A stretch of 14,862 bases of DNA. Source: an uncultured candidate division WWE3 bacterium. Its GTDB lineage: Bacteria; Patescibacteriota; WWE3; UBA101185; UBA10185. Every line of letters starts with the position of its first letter. Within the stretch, counting starts at the first letter, position 1. Below the pieces are notes generated by a model that had not been told where the DNA came from, ran no database searches, and was given only the letters and a program-made list of their open reading frames with translations. Of this stretch, positions 1-5,408 are shown one piece after another. The position numbers and the translations under genes were made by a program. Where the stretch lies: assembly GCA_938004185.1 (NCBI GenBank), contig CALKWN010000086.1:1-14862 (forward strand), given 5' to 3'.

Positions 1-60
1 TTGATCTTTCTCTTGATCTTTCTCTTGATCTTTCTCTTGATCTTTCTCTTGATCTTTCTC
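1..60. repeat. Five exact tandem copies of a 12-bp unit, possible iterons
   Basis: The unit TTGATCTTTCTC (plus strand) is repeated five times without a single difference, including at synonymous positions, and the partial unit TTGATC follows at 61-66. It begins at base 1, so more copies may lie to the left. Read on the minus strand it encodes EKDQ repeats in the replisome organizer. An AT-rich tract of TATATCT-like words follows at 70-107. Confidence 0.95.
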
Positions 61-579
61 TTGATCTAGTTCTATATCTTTATCTATATCTCTATATCTA
101 TATCTAGAAGCGTTACTTAACGTTATGTCAACGTTACGCGTAACGTTACGCGTATCCTGCGAATCGTCTGTAACGCTCTCTAATAGCGCTTGCTGTTTGT
201 TTTTGTCTCTGTGCTTTTTCTGCCTAAGTCTTGCCAGTTCTCTAACCTTTTCAAGCCCATCAATGCTCTGATATTCTCCCCAGTTGATTATCCTAAGCCC
301 TTTTGCTTCATCTTCTATCATGTGTAGTCTTTTCATTGTCTCGAGTCCCAATTTTATAGTGTTTATAGGCAAATCAAACTCTGAGGACAAAGATTCTGGT
401 GTATATGGAATGTCTTCGATTATGTAAACGTAGCCTTCATCGTTCACTTTCCCCGCCGAGATAAGCAGCATGATCCACATTAGAAGAATATCGTTTCCTT
501 CTGGAAGTTTCCGAATGTACTTTATCTTTCTGTTGTCAAACATATCTGTGTATAACTTGATCCACTTAACGTCGGACAT
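1..579 (-). CDS. Phage replisome organizer, N-terminal part (runs off left edge)
   Basis: Replication initiator or loader that in related phages binds the origin and recruits the host helicase. The start is ATG 579 with GGAGG at 590-586. The frame is open for 193 codons to base 1, so the C-terminus is missing. Residues 3-25 (VKWIKLYTDMFDNRKIKYI and following) and residues 30-100 match the Phage_rep_org_N / DnaD-like N-terminal winged-helix family by pattern. After a basic stretch (residues 116-129) comes a low-complexity linker with NVT-type repeats (143-151), then an Arg/Asp/Ile tract, and then five exact EKDQ units (174-193). The linker and tail are the usual disordered segment of this family, but here they are made of tandem DNA repeats. 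The gene is last in the visible operon, 3 bases after the winged-helix gene. The family assignment is by recognition; the origin role is inference. Confidence 0.85.
   Translation of the reverse strand, partial: MSDVKWIKLYTDMFDNRKIKYIRKLPEGNDILLMWIMLLISAGKVNDEGYVYIIEDIPYTPESLSSEFDLPINTIKLGLETMKRLHMIEDEAKGLRIINWGEYQSIDGLEKVRELARLRQKKHRDKNKQQALLESVTDDSQDTRNVTRNVDITLSNASRYRYRDIDKDIELDQEKDQEKDQEKDQEKDQEKDQ
111..154. repeat. AACGTTA direct repeats and a 12-bp palindrome
   Basis: AACGTTA occurs at 119-125, 130-136 and 142-148. The last two are part of a 12-bp tandem repeat AACGTTACGCGT (130-141 and 142-153). GTTACGCGTAAC at 133-144 is a perfect 12-bp palindrome. The region lies inside the replisome organizer gene, 50-90 bases from the EKDQ-coding repeats. 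It may be a second binding-site set of an embedded origin (inference). Confidence 0.7.
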
Positions 580-582
580 AAA

Positions 583-933
583 TTACCTCCCCGCTTTCTC
601 TAGCGCTATATTTATGTTTGTGTAATTAACTTTGTACACAAGATGAGGCGCTAATTGTGGATAAATGTCCCTTGTGAGTTCTGTTTCAATGAAACCTGCT
701 TCTCTGAGCCACTTTATAGCGTTGCTTACTCCGTTGTAAGAAACACACACGGCTTTTTGGATTTCGTCTTTTGTTATCTGCCAAGTTTCTTCGCCGCAAG
801 TCTTTATCAGATAACTTAGGACAAGCCCCCTTGTCATGCTCCTACATATTTTGTACAGATCAGTCGGAACACCGAGTACCAATTCAAAATTTATGTTAGA
901 AAGCAAATACTTGTATCTCGCCGGATTCCTCAT
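583..933 (-). CDS. Winged-helix DNA-binding protein of the replication module
   Basis: A 116-residue protein. Residues 33-82 carry a winged-helix pattern: a helix SMTRGLVLSYLI, an aromatic-rich turn (EETWQIT), then DEIQKAVCVSYNGVSNAIKW as helix-turn-helix, and the wing lead-in LREAGFIE. This is the architecture common in small phage replication-region proteins that detect or coat origin DNA. ATG 933 overlaps the TGA of the upstream gene in ATGA. A purine-rich ribosome site (GGGGAGGAAAA) lies just before it. The replisome organizer starts 3 bases downstream, so the two are probably co-translated. The domain class is confident; the exact role is not. A transcription regulator is the alternative. 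Confidence 0.8.
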   Translation of the reverse strand: MRNPARYKYLLSNINFELVLGVPTDLYKICRSMTRGLVLSYLIKTCGEETWQITKDEIQKAVCVSYNGVSNAIKWLREAGFIETELTRDIYPQLAPHLVYKVNYTNINIALEKAGR

Positions 934-1124
934 TTTTCCTCCCCTTTAGCAATCTTTTGAAGCAGCCTGACAGTTATCTTATGCTCCTTGTCAAGCGCTT
1001 TGCGCCAGTAGTCAATGGCCGAGAAAAGGTAATCTATTTCGTCGTTGTCGAGATGAGCGTCAAGCAATTCTTCGTGCTTCTTTCGTAGCCTTTCAACTAT
1101 GTTCGGATCAAATTTTTCACTCAT
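930..1124 (-). CDS. Small helical protein, unknown
   Basis: A 64-residue, charged, probably all-helical protein starting MSEKFDPNIVERLRKKHEEL and ending RLLQKIAKGEEK. I chose ATG 1124 because GGAGG sits at 1135-1131. The same frame is open upstream to 1322, but that extension lies over the neighbouring gene and has no ribosome site. It overlaps the preceding gene by 8 bases and the winged-helix gene by 4 (ATGA). No family is recognised. Its place between recombination and replication genes suggests an accessory role there. Confidence 0.75.
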   Translation of the reverse strand: MSEKFDPNIVERLRKKHEELLDAHLDNDEIDYLFSAIDYWRKALDKEHKITVRLLQKIAKGEEK

Positions 1125-1395
1125 AATCTGCCTCCACAAAACTATCTTCAAACCATGCTTGCTTGTAGATGCAGAAGCACGAACCGAACAGAGCGATATA
1201 GTCTCCAAGAGTCGCTGTTTCTTTGCCTCCTCCGCAAACAGGAAGCTCAATACAAGGATCGTCAAAGTTATAACCCATCGTGAAAGGTATCCTGTCTCTA
1301 ACAAGATCATCAAACAGCTCATTAAAGGTTTCGTGTGTGAGTTTGAAAGCCATTATCGTTTCTCTTTCTTTCTTTATGTACTTGTTAAATCTCAT
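1117..1395 (-). CDS. Hypothetical protein of the replication operon
   Basis: A 92-residue protein beginning MRFNKYIKKERETIMAFK. ATG 1395 is preceded by GGTGGGG and overlaps the upstream stop by 11 bases. A second ATG at residue 15 (MAFKLTHETFNELF) is possible but has only a poor ribosome site. The centre contains ELPVCGGGKETATLGDYIALFG followed by two cysteines and aromatic residues (SCFCIYKQAWF). No known family is recognised. The overlap on both sides argues for a real co-translated gene. Confidence 0.7.
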   Translation of the reverse strand: MRFNKYIKKERETIMAFKLTHETFNELFDDLVRDRIPFTMGYNFDDPCIELPVCGGGKETATLGDYIALFGSCFCIYKQAWFEDSFVEADYE

Positions 1396-1828
1396 CTGAT
1401 CCCCACCTTTTATTGAGAGTTTCAAAGTGCTTTACAGCAGCGGACACAGCTAAATCTAAAAGGCGCGCGGCATATTCAATCTCAAAGTATCTTGCTACAA
1501 CAGCGCTGAGAAAGTTTTTTGGAGTCATTTGAACGTAGCCGTCGGTCTTTATAGTGATGTCAACGTCTAATTGTTTCTCGGTTTCTAGTAATTCTCTCGA
1601 GAACCTGCAAGTTTCAATGATCCAGTTTGAAAGACTCTTTGCTCTTTCTTCCCAAGCATCGTATATATCTTTTTCATCTATGCCTTTTTCCTTCAACTTG
1701 TCATAGTCTGGGAAGCTCACTACTAAAGTATTTCCTATCACTTGATTGAAAGGTTTCATCTCTTCTCTGGTTCTTGTTGTGAAACCAACCTGTATAGCAT
1801 TTAAGCAGTCAACAAAAAATTTGTACAT
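1385..1828 (-). CDS. Hypothetical protein downstream of the recombination pair
   Basis: A 147-residue protein starting MYKFFVDCLNAIQVGF. ATG 1828 has GGAGG at 1837-1833. It appears mixed alpha/beta at the N-terminus and helical from about residue 50 onward, with a long C-terminal helix region (FEIEYAARLLDLAVSAAVKH). There are no catalytic motifs or membrane spans. It is the first gene after the hairpin at 1879-1906, so it either depends on read-through or has its own weak promoter in 1829-1878. Function unknown. Confidence 0.75.
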   Translation of the reverse strand: MYKFFVDCLNAIQVGFTTRTREEMKPFNQVIGNTLVVSFPDYDKLKEKGIDEKDIYDAWEERAKSLSNWIIETCRFSRELLETEKQLDVDITIKTDGYVQMTPKNFLSAVVARYFEIEYAARLLDLAVSAAVKHFETLNKRWGSDEI

Positions 1829-1849
1829 AATACCTCCTTGTGATATAAT
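1821..1849 (+). promoter_or_regulatory. Candidate plus-strand promoter
   Basis: TTGTAC (1821-1826), a 17-bp spacer and TATAAT (1844-1849) preceded by TG at 1841-1842, forming an extended -10. It points away from the minus-strand operon into the gap containing a plus-favouring terminator. Other TATAAT words occur by chance inside genes here, so the evidence is moderate. Confidence 0.35.
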
Positions 1850-1851
1850 CA

Positions 1852-1910
1852 AAATGCAGACGAGTGCATTTAGTGGGGAAAGAGGGGAGTGCGAACTCCC
1901 CTCTTTTTAT
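1852..1910 (+). ncRNA. Candidate short plus-strand RNA
   Basis: Downstream of the candidate promoter is a 7-bp hairpin AAATGCA/TGCATTT (1852-1858 and 1865-1871). A terminator hairpin ending in TTTTT (1904-1908) follows. A transcript from about 1856 to 1910 would be 50-60 nt. It lies in the gap between two minus-strand genes, and its end would be antisense to the stop codon of the RecT-like gene. This is inference from promoter and terminator spacing only. Confidence 0.3.
1879..1908. terminator. Strong hairpin after the RecT-like gene
   Basis: AAAGAGGGGAGT (1879-1890), loop GCGA, ACTCCCCTCTTT (1895-1906): a 12-bp perfect stem. The T run is better on the plus strand (TTTTT, 1904-1908) than on the minus strand (TTT), so it may terminate in both directions or mainly rightward. 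Confidence 0.7.
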
Positions 1911-2710
1911 TCTGGTACTGCTACATCAACGATAACTTCTTTCTGATCTCCAAAGAGCTGCTCGAGATTGTCAACGACCTCTCCGATTACTTCTCCAATA
2001 GGCTGATAATTAGTATCGCCTTCATATGGGATCATTTCTGCCTCGTCAACTGAAGCTCCTATCGGGAAGGCTTTCGTGTATGCGTGCATCTCTGCCCTCT
2101 TCATCGCCATAGTTGGGAGATGTTCTGGATTCCCTTTGTAGCTCATAGCGGAAGCAGCGCCCTCTGCGGATATTGAAGGCGAACCGTCGGCGAATGTTAT
2201 AGTGCATCTGTATCTCCACTTGCCGTCTTGCGTTCCGTCCTTGATACACTCAAATCCTATGCCGTACTTGATACCTGTATTCCTAGCATAGAATCTGTAT
2301 CCGCTGATGTTCGTGTACAGCTTGCCCTTCAATGGTATAACGTGTACCATAGGCTTGAGGCCGTACTTGATCTCTTTCTCTGCGAGCTGCATGAGCATAA
2401 ATCTCAACGCGTCCTCGCTGAAAGATCCCTGCTCTTTCATCTCCTTTTCGACCTCTTTGTGTACGCGCATGGTAACGTACTCGAACATCTTCAGGACGAT
2501 CATTCCCTTGTACTCGTAAAGGGATACCTCCTGATCGTCGGCTATCTGGACTATGATCTTTTTCTCGACTTCTCTTATGGCCTGATAATCGAAGTCATCA
2601 AGGCCGAGCGAGTTTGCGAACTTCACAAGAGACGGTCGATTGTCTTCCTCTTGCTTCACTTTGGCTTTCTTTTCTTCCTTTGCCGTTGTCTCTTCATCGC
2701 GAGCAACCAT
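1907..2710 (-). CDS. RecT/Red-beta-like single-strand annealing protein
   Basis: Phage recombinase that would anneal complementary single strands produced by the neighbouring nuclease. It has 267 residues. The N-terminus (1-25) is a Lys/Glu-rich tail. Features shared with the RecT/Bet superfamily are the segment GLKPMVHVIPLKGK (117-130), followed by ISGYRFYARNTG (135-146) and MAMKRAEMHAYTKAFP (201-216). The last two correspond to the family's substrate-binding core and its conserved basic helix. The C-terminal tail (226-267) is acidic, as in RecT proteins that contact SSB. ATG 2710 has GGAGGTG at 2721-2715, which is encoded by the end of the nuclease gene, so expression is coupled. Family membership is inferred from motif order and from pairing with the exonuclease; overall similarity to E. 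coli RecT is low. Confidence 0.75.
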   Translation of the reverse strand: MVARDEETTAKEEKKAKVKQEEDNRPSLVKFANSLGLDDFDYQAIREVEKKIIVQIADDQEVSLYEYKGMIVLKMFEYVTMRVHKEVEKEMKEQGSFSEDALRFMLMQLAEKEIKYGLKPMVHVIPLKGKLYTNISGYRFYARNTGIKYGIGFECIKDGTQDGKWRYRCTITFADGSPSISAEGAASAMSYKGNPEHLPTMAMKRAEMHAYTKAFPIGASVDEAEMIPYEGDTNYQPIGEVIGEVVDNLEQLFGDQKEVIVDVAVPE

Positions 2711-2711
2711 A

Positions 2712-3815
2712 TTACACCTCCATGTTTGCGTACTCACTAGCGCTTATAACCTTCACGCTAGGAGACGGTTTATATATACAAAGATTTCCAATCTCCGGTG
2801 GCATTATCCTTGTTATCTCCGGCGGCATCGTCGAGGATATGTTCACGAACTCAGCTCCGTTGTTCTCAATAAGCCAACGGATAACGGCAGCTTTGTTGAG
2901 ATTCTTCTCTTCCGTTCCTTTACCTGCTATCTTGAGCTTGAGTGTTTCGGTCAGAGCCATTACGCTTTCATCTGTTACGAACAAAGGTTGCCCTGTCTCC
3001 TTCACAATTTCTCTTGCTCTGTCGAAGACTTCTTGCGCTTTTTCCTTGTCGATTTGCGCATTTCTGATTTCGTCTTCAATTCCACCAACTTCGGACAGTT
3101 TGCATCTGTCTCGAAATGAGCAGTACGAGCAACCTCCGCTCACGTTAGGCTGGAACTTCTCTATCGGGTCAACGTTGTCAACTTCTGCATCGTCGAACCG
3201 ATCTCTTATAAGTTTCCAACTCTTGCTAATGAAGTTAAATGCTGAGTTTACCTCAACATCTGTTATTGGATACGGATATATACCTCCGGTGGCAAGAAGA
3301 AAAAAACCTGCATCATTTACTCTGAGTCCGCCTTTTATGAGCGGCAGAGAATATACGATAACTTGTCTCGGGTCTGGATCTGACCAACCTGTTTTCCAGT
3401 CTCTAACTGAATATGACCCGTCTTCGTTTTTAATGACCAAGTCTATTACTCCTCTGAAGAAGCAATCAGGAGAATTGAAATCAACTTTGTTAAACTTACT
3501 ATCAAAACCGAAGTTTATTTCAGAAGCGGCTATTACAAGCCCTTGCATCAATTTAACTCCTGTTTTGAATCTCTTCCTTGCTGTGGTATAATCTTGTTCG
3601 GGAAGGGTATCGAGTTTCTCTAACGCTTTTAACATATCGCCCCGATTTTTTATAAGCGTATCGAGAGCGTCGTGTACCGATTTTCCTATCTCCATAGCTG
3701 GTGTTGCTGGTTCTTTTAATCCTTCAATGTACTTCAGGTAAAACTTTCTCGGACAACGAAGAAATGAATTTATCCTGCTGTATGACAGGGGAAGTGCTTT
3801 TCTCCAAAGCTCCAT
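2712..3815 (-). CDS. RecB/Cas4-like PD-(D/E)XK nuclease with Fe-S cluster
   Basis: DNA exonuclease partner of the annealing protein, 367 residues. The N-terminal motif LSYSRINSFLRCPRKFY (10-26) is the AddB/Cas4-type start. The nuclease motifs are H48 (GKSVH), D125 (GVID), D139-x-K141 (RDWKTG) and Q151...Y155 (QVIVY). C21 together with C229, C232 and C238 (CSYCSFRDRC) forms the four-cysteine Fe-S staple of AddB, Cas4 and Dna2 nucleases. The last 110 residues are helical and family-specific. ATG 3815 has GGAGG at 3827-3823. It is followed immediately by the RecT-like gene, as in many phage exo/annealing modules. It would resect dsDNA ends during replication or recombination. No cas1 or cas2 is nearby, so a CRISPR role is not supported. 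Confidence 0.9.
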   Translation of the reverse strand: MELWRKALPLSYSRINSFLRCPRKFYLKYIEGLKEPATPAMEIGKSVHDALDTLIKNRGDMLKALEKLDTLPEQDYTTARKRFKTGVKLMQGLVIAASEINFGFDSKFNKVDFNSPDCFFRGVIDLVIKNEDGSYSVRDWKTGWSDPDPRQVIVYSLPLIKGGLRVNDAGFFLLATGGIYPYPITDVEVNSAFNFISKSWKLIRDRFDDAEVDNVDPIEKFQPNVSGGCSYCSFRDRCKLSEVGGIEDEIRNAQIDKEKAQEVFDRAREIVKETGQPLFVTDESVMALTETLKLKIAGKGTEEKNLNKAAVIRWLIENNGAEFVNISSTMPPEITRIMPPEIGNLCIYKPSPSVKVISASEYANMEV

Positions 3816-3885
3816 TTTTATTCCTCCCTTCTATGTATCCTTCCTTGACTAGCAAGTCAAAGAAGGTTTCTGCAAATTCATTCAT
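3724..3885 (-). CDS. Doubtful 53-codon ORF overlapping the nuclease start
   Basis: ATG 3885 (MNEFAETFFDLLVKEGYIEG) overlaps the Cro-like gene by 8 bases and could be translated by coupling, as no ribosome site is seen. It fills the only gap between the Cro-like and nuclease genes. However, its last 30 codons run through the first 92 bases of the nuclease gene in another frame, and that half looks non-natural. It may be a real short peptide, a regulatory leader ORF, or chance. Confidence 0.35.
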   Translation of the reverse strand: MNEFAETFFDLLVKEGYIEGRNKNGALEKSTSPVIQQDKFISSLSEKVLPEVH

Positions 3886-4066
3886 TAGGGAAAACTTCTT
3901 CAACTGGCAAACAAAAAGCATTAGCCAGTTTGTAAGCAGTTTCCAAATTGGGTTTTCTCTTACCAGTTTCAATAAGATATATAGAAGCTGGATTCATACC
4001 GGATTTCACTCCTAACACAAATCGGGACCAGCCTCTAGACTCTCTTAGCGTTCTAAGTTTAGACAT
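3878..4066 (-). CDS. Cro-like HTH (XRE family) regulator
   Basis: A 62-residue protein that is little more than a five-helix XRE/HTH_3 domain. It begins LRTLRESRGWSRFVLGVKSG, with NPASIYLIETGKRKPN as the recognition-helix region, then LETAYKLANAFCLPVEEVF. ATG 4066 has GGAGGTG at 4081-4075. It is the first gene of the leftward recombination/replication operon and is transcribed divergently from the CI-like repressor. That is the classic position of Cro, which would dampen CI expression in lytic growth. It lacks a C-terminal oligomerisation domain. An activator is possible, but Cro-like is the best fit to context. Confidence 0.85.
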   Translation of the reverse strand: MSKLRTLRESRGWSRFVLGVKSGMNPASIYLIETGKRKPNLETAYKLANAFCLPVEEVFPNE

Positions 4067-4093
4067 AGATATAACACCTCCTTTATTACAAAA

Positions 4094-4122
4094 AGTATAT
4101 CATTAGCGTATATCTCTTTGTT
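4094..4122 (-). promoter_or_regulatory. Candidate promoter of the leftward operon
   Basis: TATACT reads on the minus strand at 4099-4094, about 28 bases before the Cro-like ATG. The -35 region (4122-4117, AACAAA) is weak, which would fit an activated or tightly repressed promoter. Confidence 0.4.
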
Positions 4123-4131
4123 GTCTATAAT
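4103..4131 (+). promoter_or_regulatory. Candidate promoter of the CI-like repressor
   Basis: TATAAT at 4126-4131 lies inside the CTTTGT/ACAAAG inverted repeat. Its -35 (TTAGCG, 4103-4108) is poor, at 17-bp spacing. A second extended -10, TGATATAAT (4165-4173), is closer to the gene, but transcription from it would start inside the ribosome site. Confidence 0.4.
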
Positions 4132-4189
4132 ACAAAGCGAATATAACAAAAAGTCAGCTCTTTCTGATATAATGAATTGGGGTGATATG

Positions 4190-4765
4190 ATGAGTATTGG
4201 AGATAGAATAAAAGAGCTAAGAATCTCGAAAAATTTGACGAGAAAACAAGTAGCAGAAAAAGCACAATTGAACGAGATGGCTATCTACTTCTACGAGACT
4301 GGAAAAAGAATACCAAGCACTACTTCTATTGGGAAAGTAGCGATAGCATTGAATGTAGATGTAGCATATCTGTTAGGTTTAGAAAGAATAGAAAGAGAAA
4401 CTATACCCTTCTACAGCATAGAACGCATAGACGTTTCAGAAGGAGTGGAAGACACTATCGTGAGACTGTTTGGAGCAGATTTCGCTACTACCGTGCCTGA
4501 TAACGCCATGTTTCCTGAGTTGAAGCAAGGAGATACTGTTTTCATTAAGCAATCTTCTTACCAGAAAGAAAGCGGAAAAGTTGTGCTAGTAGATGTAAAA
4601 GGAGAAAAGTTAGTTAGGAGACTAAAAGTACAAAGCAAATCAGAGATTTTTCTAGTTGCTTTTAATCCCGAATTTGAAACTGTTTCTCTTGAACTTCTTG
4701 ACTTGGAGCTAGGAAGAGCTAGATTTATTGGTGTCATTGTGGGAAAAGCTACGAAAGTTGATTAG
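4190..4765 (+). CDS. CI-like repressor with degenerate S24 (LexA-type) domain
   Basis: Maintains lysogeny by binding the divergent control region. It has 191 residues. The HTH_3 domain spans 3-60 (IGDRIKELRISKNLTRKQVA, recognition region NEMAIYFYETGKRIPS), a linker runs to about 75, and a LexA/S24-like domain covers 85-190. In that fold the nucleophile motif G-D-S-M-x-P is replaced by D-N-A-M-F-P (104-109), so Ser is Ala106. The general-base Lys of T-V-K-R is Arg143 (LVRR). Self-cleavage should therefore be lost while the dimerisation fold is kept. I chose ATG 4190 rather than ATG 4187 because GGGGTG (4179-4184) is better spaced. It is the only plus-strand gene here and converges with the right-hand operon at a shared hairpin. 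Confidence 0.88.
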   Translation: MSIGDRIKELRISKNLTRKQVAEKAQLNEMAIYFYETGKRIPSTTSIGKVAIALNVDVAYLLGLERIERETIPFYSIERIDVSEGVEDTIVRLFGADFATTVPDNAMFPELKQGDTVFIKQSSYQKESGKVVLVDVKGEKLVRRLKVQSKSEIFLVAFNPEFETVSLELLDLELGRARFIGVIVGKATKVD

Positions 4766-4790
4766 AGAGAGGGCTTGACCCTCTCTCTAA
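4762..4790. terminator. Shared hairpin between convergent genes
   Basis: TTAGAGAGAGGG (4762-4773), loop CTTGA, CCCTCTCTCTAA (4779-4790): a perfect 12-bp stem that contains the stop codons of both the repressor (4763-4765) and the last gene of the right operon (4789-4787). There is no long T run, but its position suggests a bidirectional terminator or a barrier between head-on transcripts. Confidence 0.7.
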
Positions 4791-5059
4791 TTCGGATTGA
4801 GGTTTGATGTTCCAAAGCACTCTGCAAATAGCCTGCTTGTCTCGTTGTTCATAGCGGAGAAGGCAATGCCGCTTCCGTTTGTCTTCCCTATTCTGAAGTG
4901 TATTTGCGTAATGTCGTATCCTCTTGCTATTGCCTCATAAAGAACCGAGACAAGCAGAGCGATACCTTTAGTAAGTCTTACTTCCGTTTGACCTTTCGGT
5001 ATTTCATTTGAGACTTTCATTATCTCTCCAAAGAAATCCTGTAATCTTATCTCCTTCAT
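4787..5059 (-). CDS. Last gene of the right operon, unknown
   Basis: A 90-residue protein starting MKEIRLQDFFGEIMKVSNEI. ATG 5059 is 5 bases from GGAGG (5069-5065) and shares TGATG with the stop of the membrane-protein gene. ATG 5062 is an alternative but is too close to the ribosome site. The pattern is a helix, then beta segments TEVRLTKGIALLVSVLYEAIARGYDITQIHF, and a Gly/Ser-rich loop. No family is recognised. It ends inside the shared hairpin. Confidence 0.75.
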   Translation of the reverse strand: MKEIRLQDFFGEIMKVSNEIPKGQTEVRLTKGIALLVSVLYEAIARGYDITQIHFRIGKTNGSGIAFSAMNNETSRLFAECFGTSNLNPN

Positions 5060-5223
5060 CATTGCCTCCCTTTATATAGCATGGCCGCCGCCGTGGTCAA
5101 TATAAAGAACAGTATGAATATAGCAGACAGGCTTAATAAAAAGACCACTAAAGCGTATAATGCAATCTTCTTGATCGGTTTAGATTTTCTGTCTTCATTT
5201 ATCATACTGTCCTTGAAACTCAT
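5059..5223 (-). CDS. Small single-span membrane protein
   Basis: A 54-residue protein. There is a polar, Lys-rich N-terminus (MSFKDSMINEDRKSKPIKK), one hydrophobic segment at about residues 20-48 (IALYALVVFLLSLSAIFILF and on to LTTAAAML), and a short basic tail (YKGRQ). ATG 5223 overlaps the upstream TGA in ATGA, and GGAAGGG precedes it. The strong overlap on both sides supports a real gene despite its size. Small phage membrane proteins of this shape can act in superinfection exclusion or host membrane modulation, but nothing here shows which. Confidence 0.75.
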   Translation of the reverse strand: MSFKDSMINEDRKSKPIKKIALYALVVFLLSLSAIFILFFILTTAAAMLYKGRQ

Positions 5224-5408
5224 TCTGTCCCTTCCTTGTTTATGCTTTTGCAGTATTCGATCGCTTTTTGGAAGTTACTTATTCTGTATCTTCTTTCTTG
5301 AGGAATGTCTCCAACAAACCTTGCGCGCGCTACATATACAATACCTGTCCAACCGCACTTCACTATGTTAAGGCACTTCGGCTGCGTCCACGTTCTCCTT
5401 AACCTCAT
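5220..5408 (-). CDS. Hypothetical protein
   Basis: A 62-residue, basic protein: MRLRRTWTQPKCLNIVKCGW, then GIVYVARARFVGDIPQERRY and a C-terminal helix FQKAIEYCKSINKE. It has three cysteines (residues 12, 18 and 53). ATG 5408 overlaps the upstream gene in ATGA, with AAGGAG about 10 bases upstream. It overlaps the membrane-protein gene by 4 bases. No family recognised. Confidence 0.7.
   Translation of the reverse strand: MRLRRTWTQPKCLNIVKCGWTGIVYVARARFVGDIPQERRYRISNFQKAIEYCKSINKEGTE

Larger units (their letters stand above)
4088..4153. promoter_or_regulatory. Operator-like repeats in the CI/Cro intergenic region
   Basis: Direct repeats ACAAAAAG at 4088-4095 and 4146-4153, plus the related ACAAAG at 4132-4137. 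The inverted partner CTTTGT at 4116-4121 makes a 6-bp inverted repeat with 4132-4137 around a candidate -10. A second set is GTATATC at 4095-4101 and 4108-4114. These cover both candidate promoters, as expected for CI and Cro sites. The repeats are seen; the binding is inferred. Confidence 0.5.

Noticed and set aside
1..60. Short tandem array as a CRISPR
   Set aside because: The units are contiguous 12-mers without spacers and read in frame as EKDQ in a coding sequence.
1125..1322. N-terminal extension of the gene at 930-1124 with a hydrophobic stretch like a signal peptide
   Set aside because: The extension lies over the neighbouring gene in another frame, while GGAGG precedes the internal ATG at 1124.
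2614..3591. A 325-codon plus-strand ORF opposite the nuclease gene
   Set aside because: It is the antisense shadow of a gene with a complete set of nuclease motifs. It has no ribosome site and reads as low-complexity Ser/Leu-rich sequence.
3584..3592. Extended -10 word TGGTATAAT on the plus strand
   Set aside because: It lies inside the nuclease coding sequence with no terminator-bounded gap after it. Similar chance words occur at 5156 and 6912.
2712..3815. Cas4 of a CRISPR adaptation module
   Set aside because: The Fe-S nuclease pattern fits Cas4, but there is no cas1, cas2 or array, and the neighbour is an annealing protein, which points to phage recombination.
3878..4066. Antitoxin of a toxin-antitoxin pair with the ORF at 3724-3885
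   Set aside because: The position divergent from a CI-like repressor and at the head of the replication operon fits Cro. The adjoining ORF has no toxin-like features.
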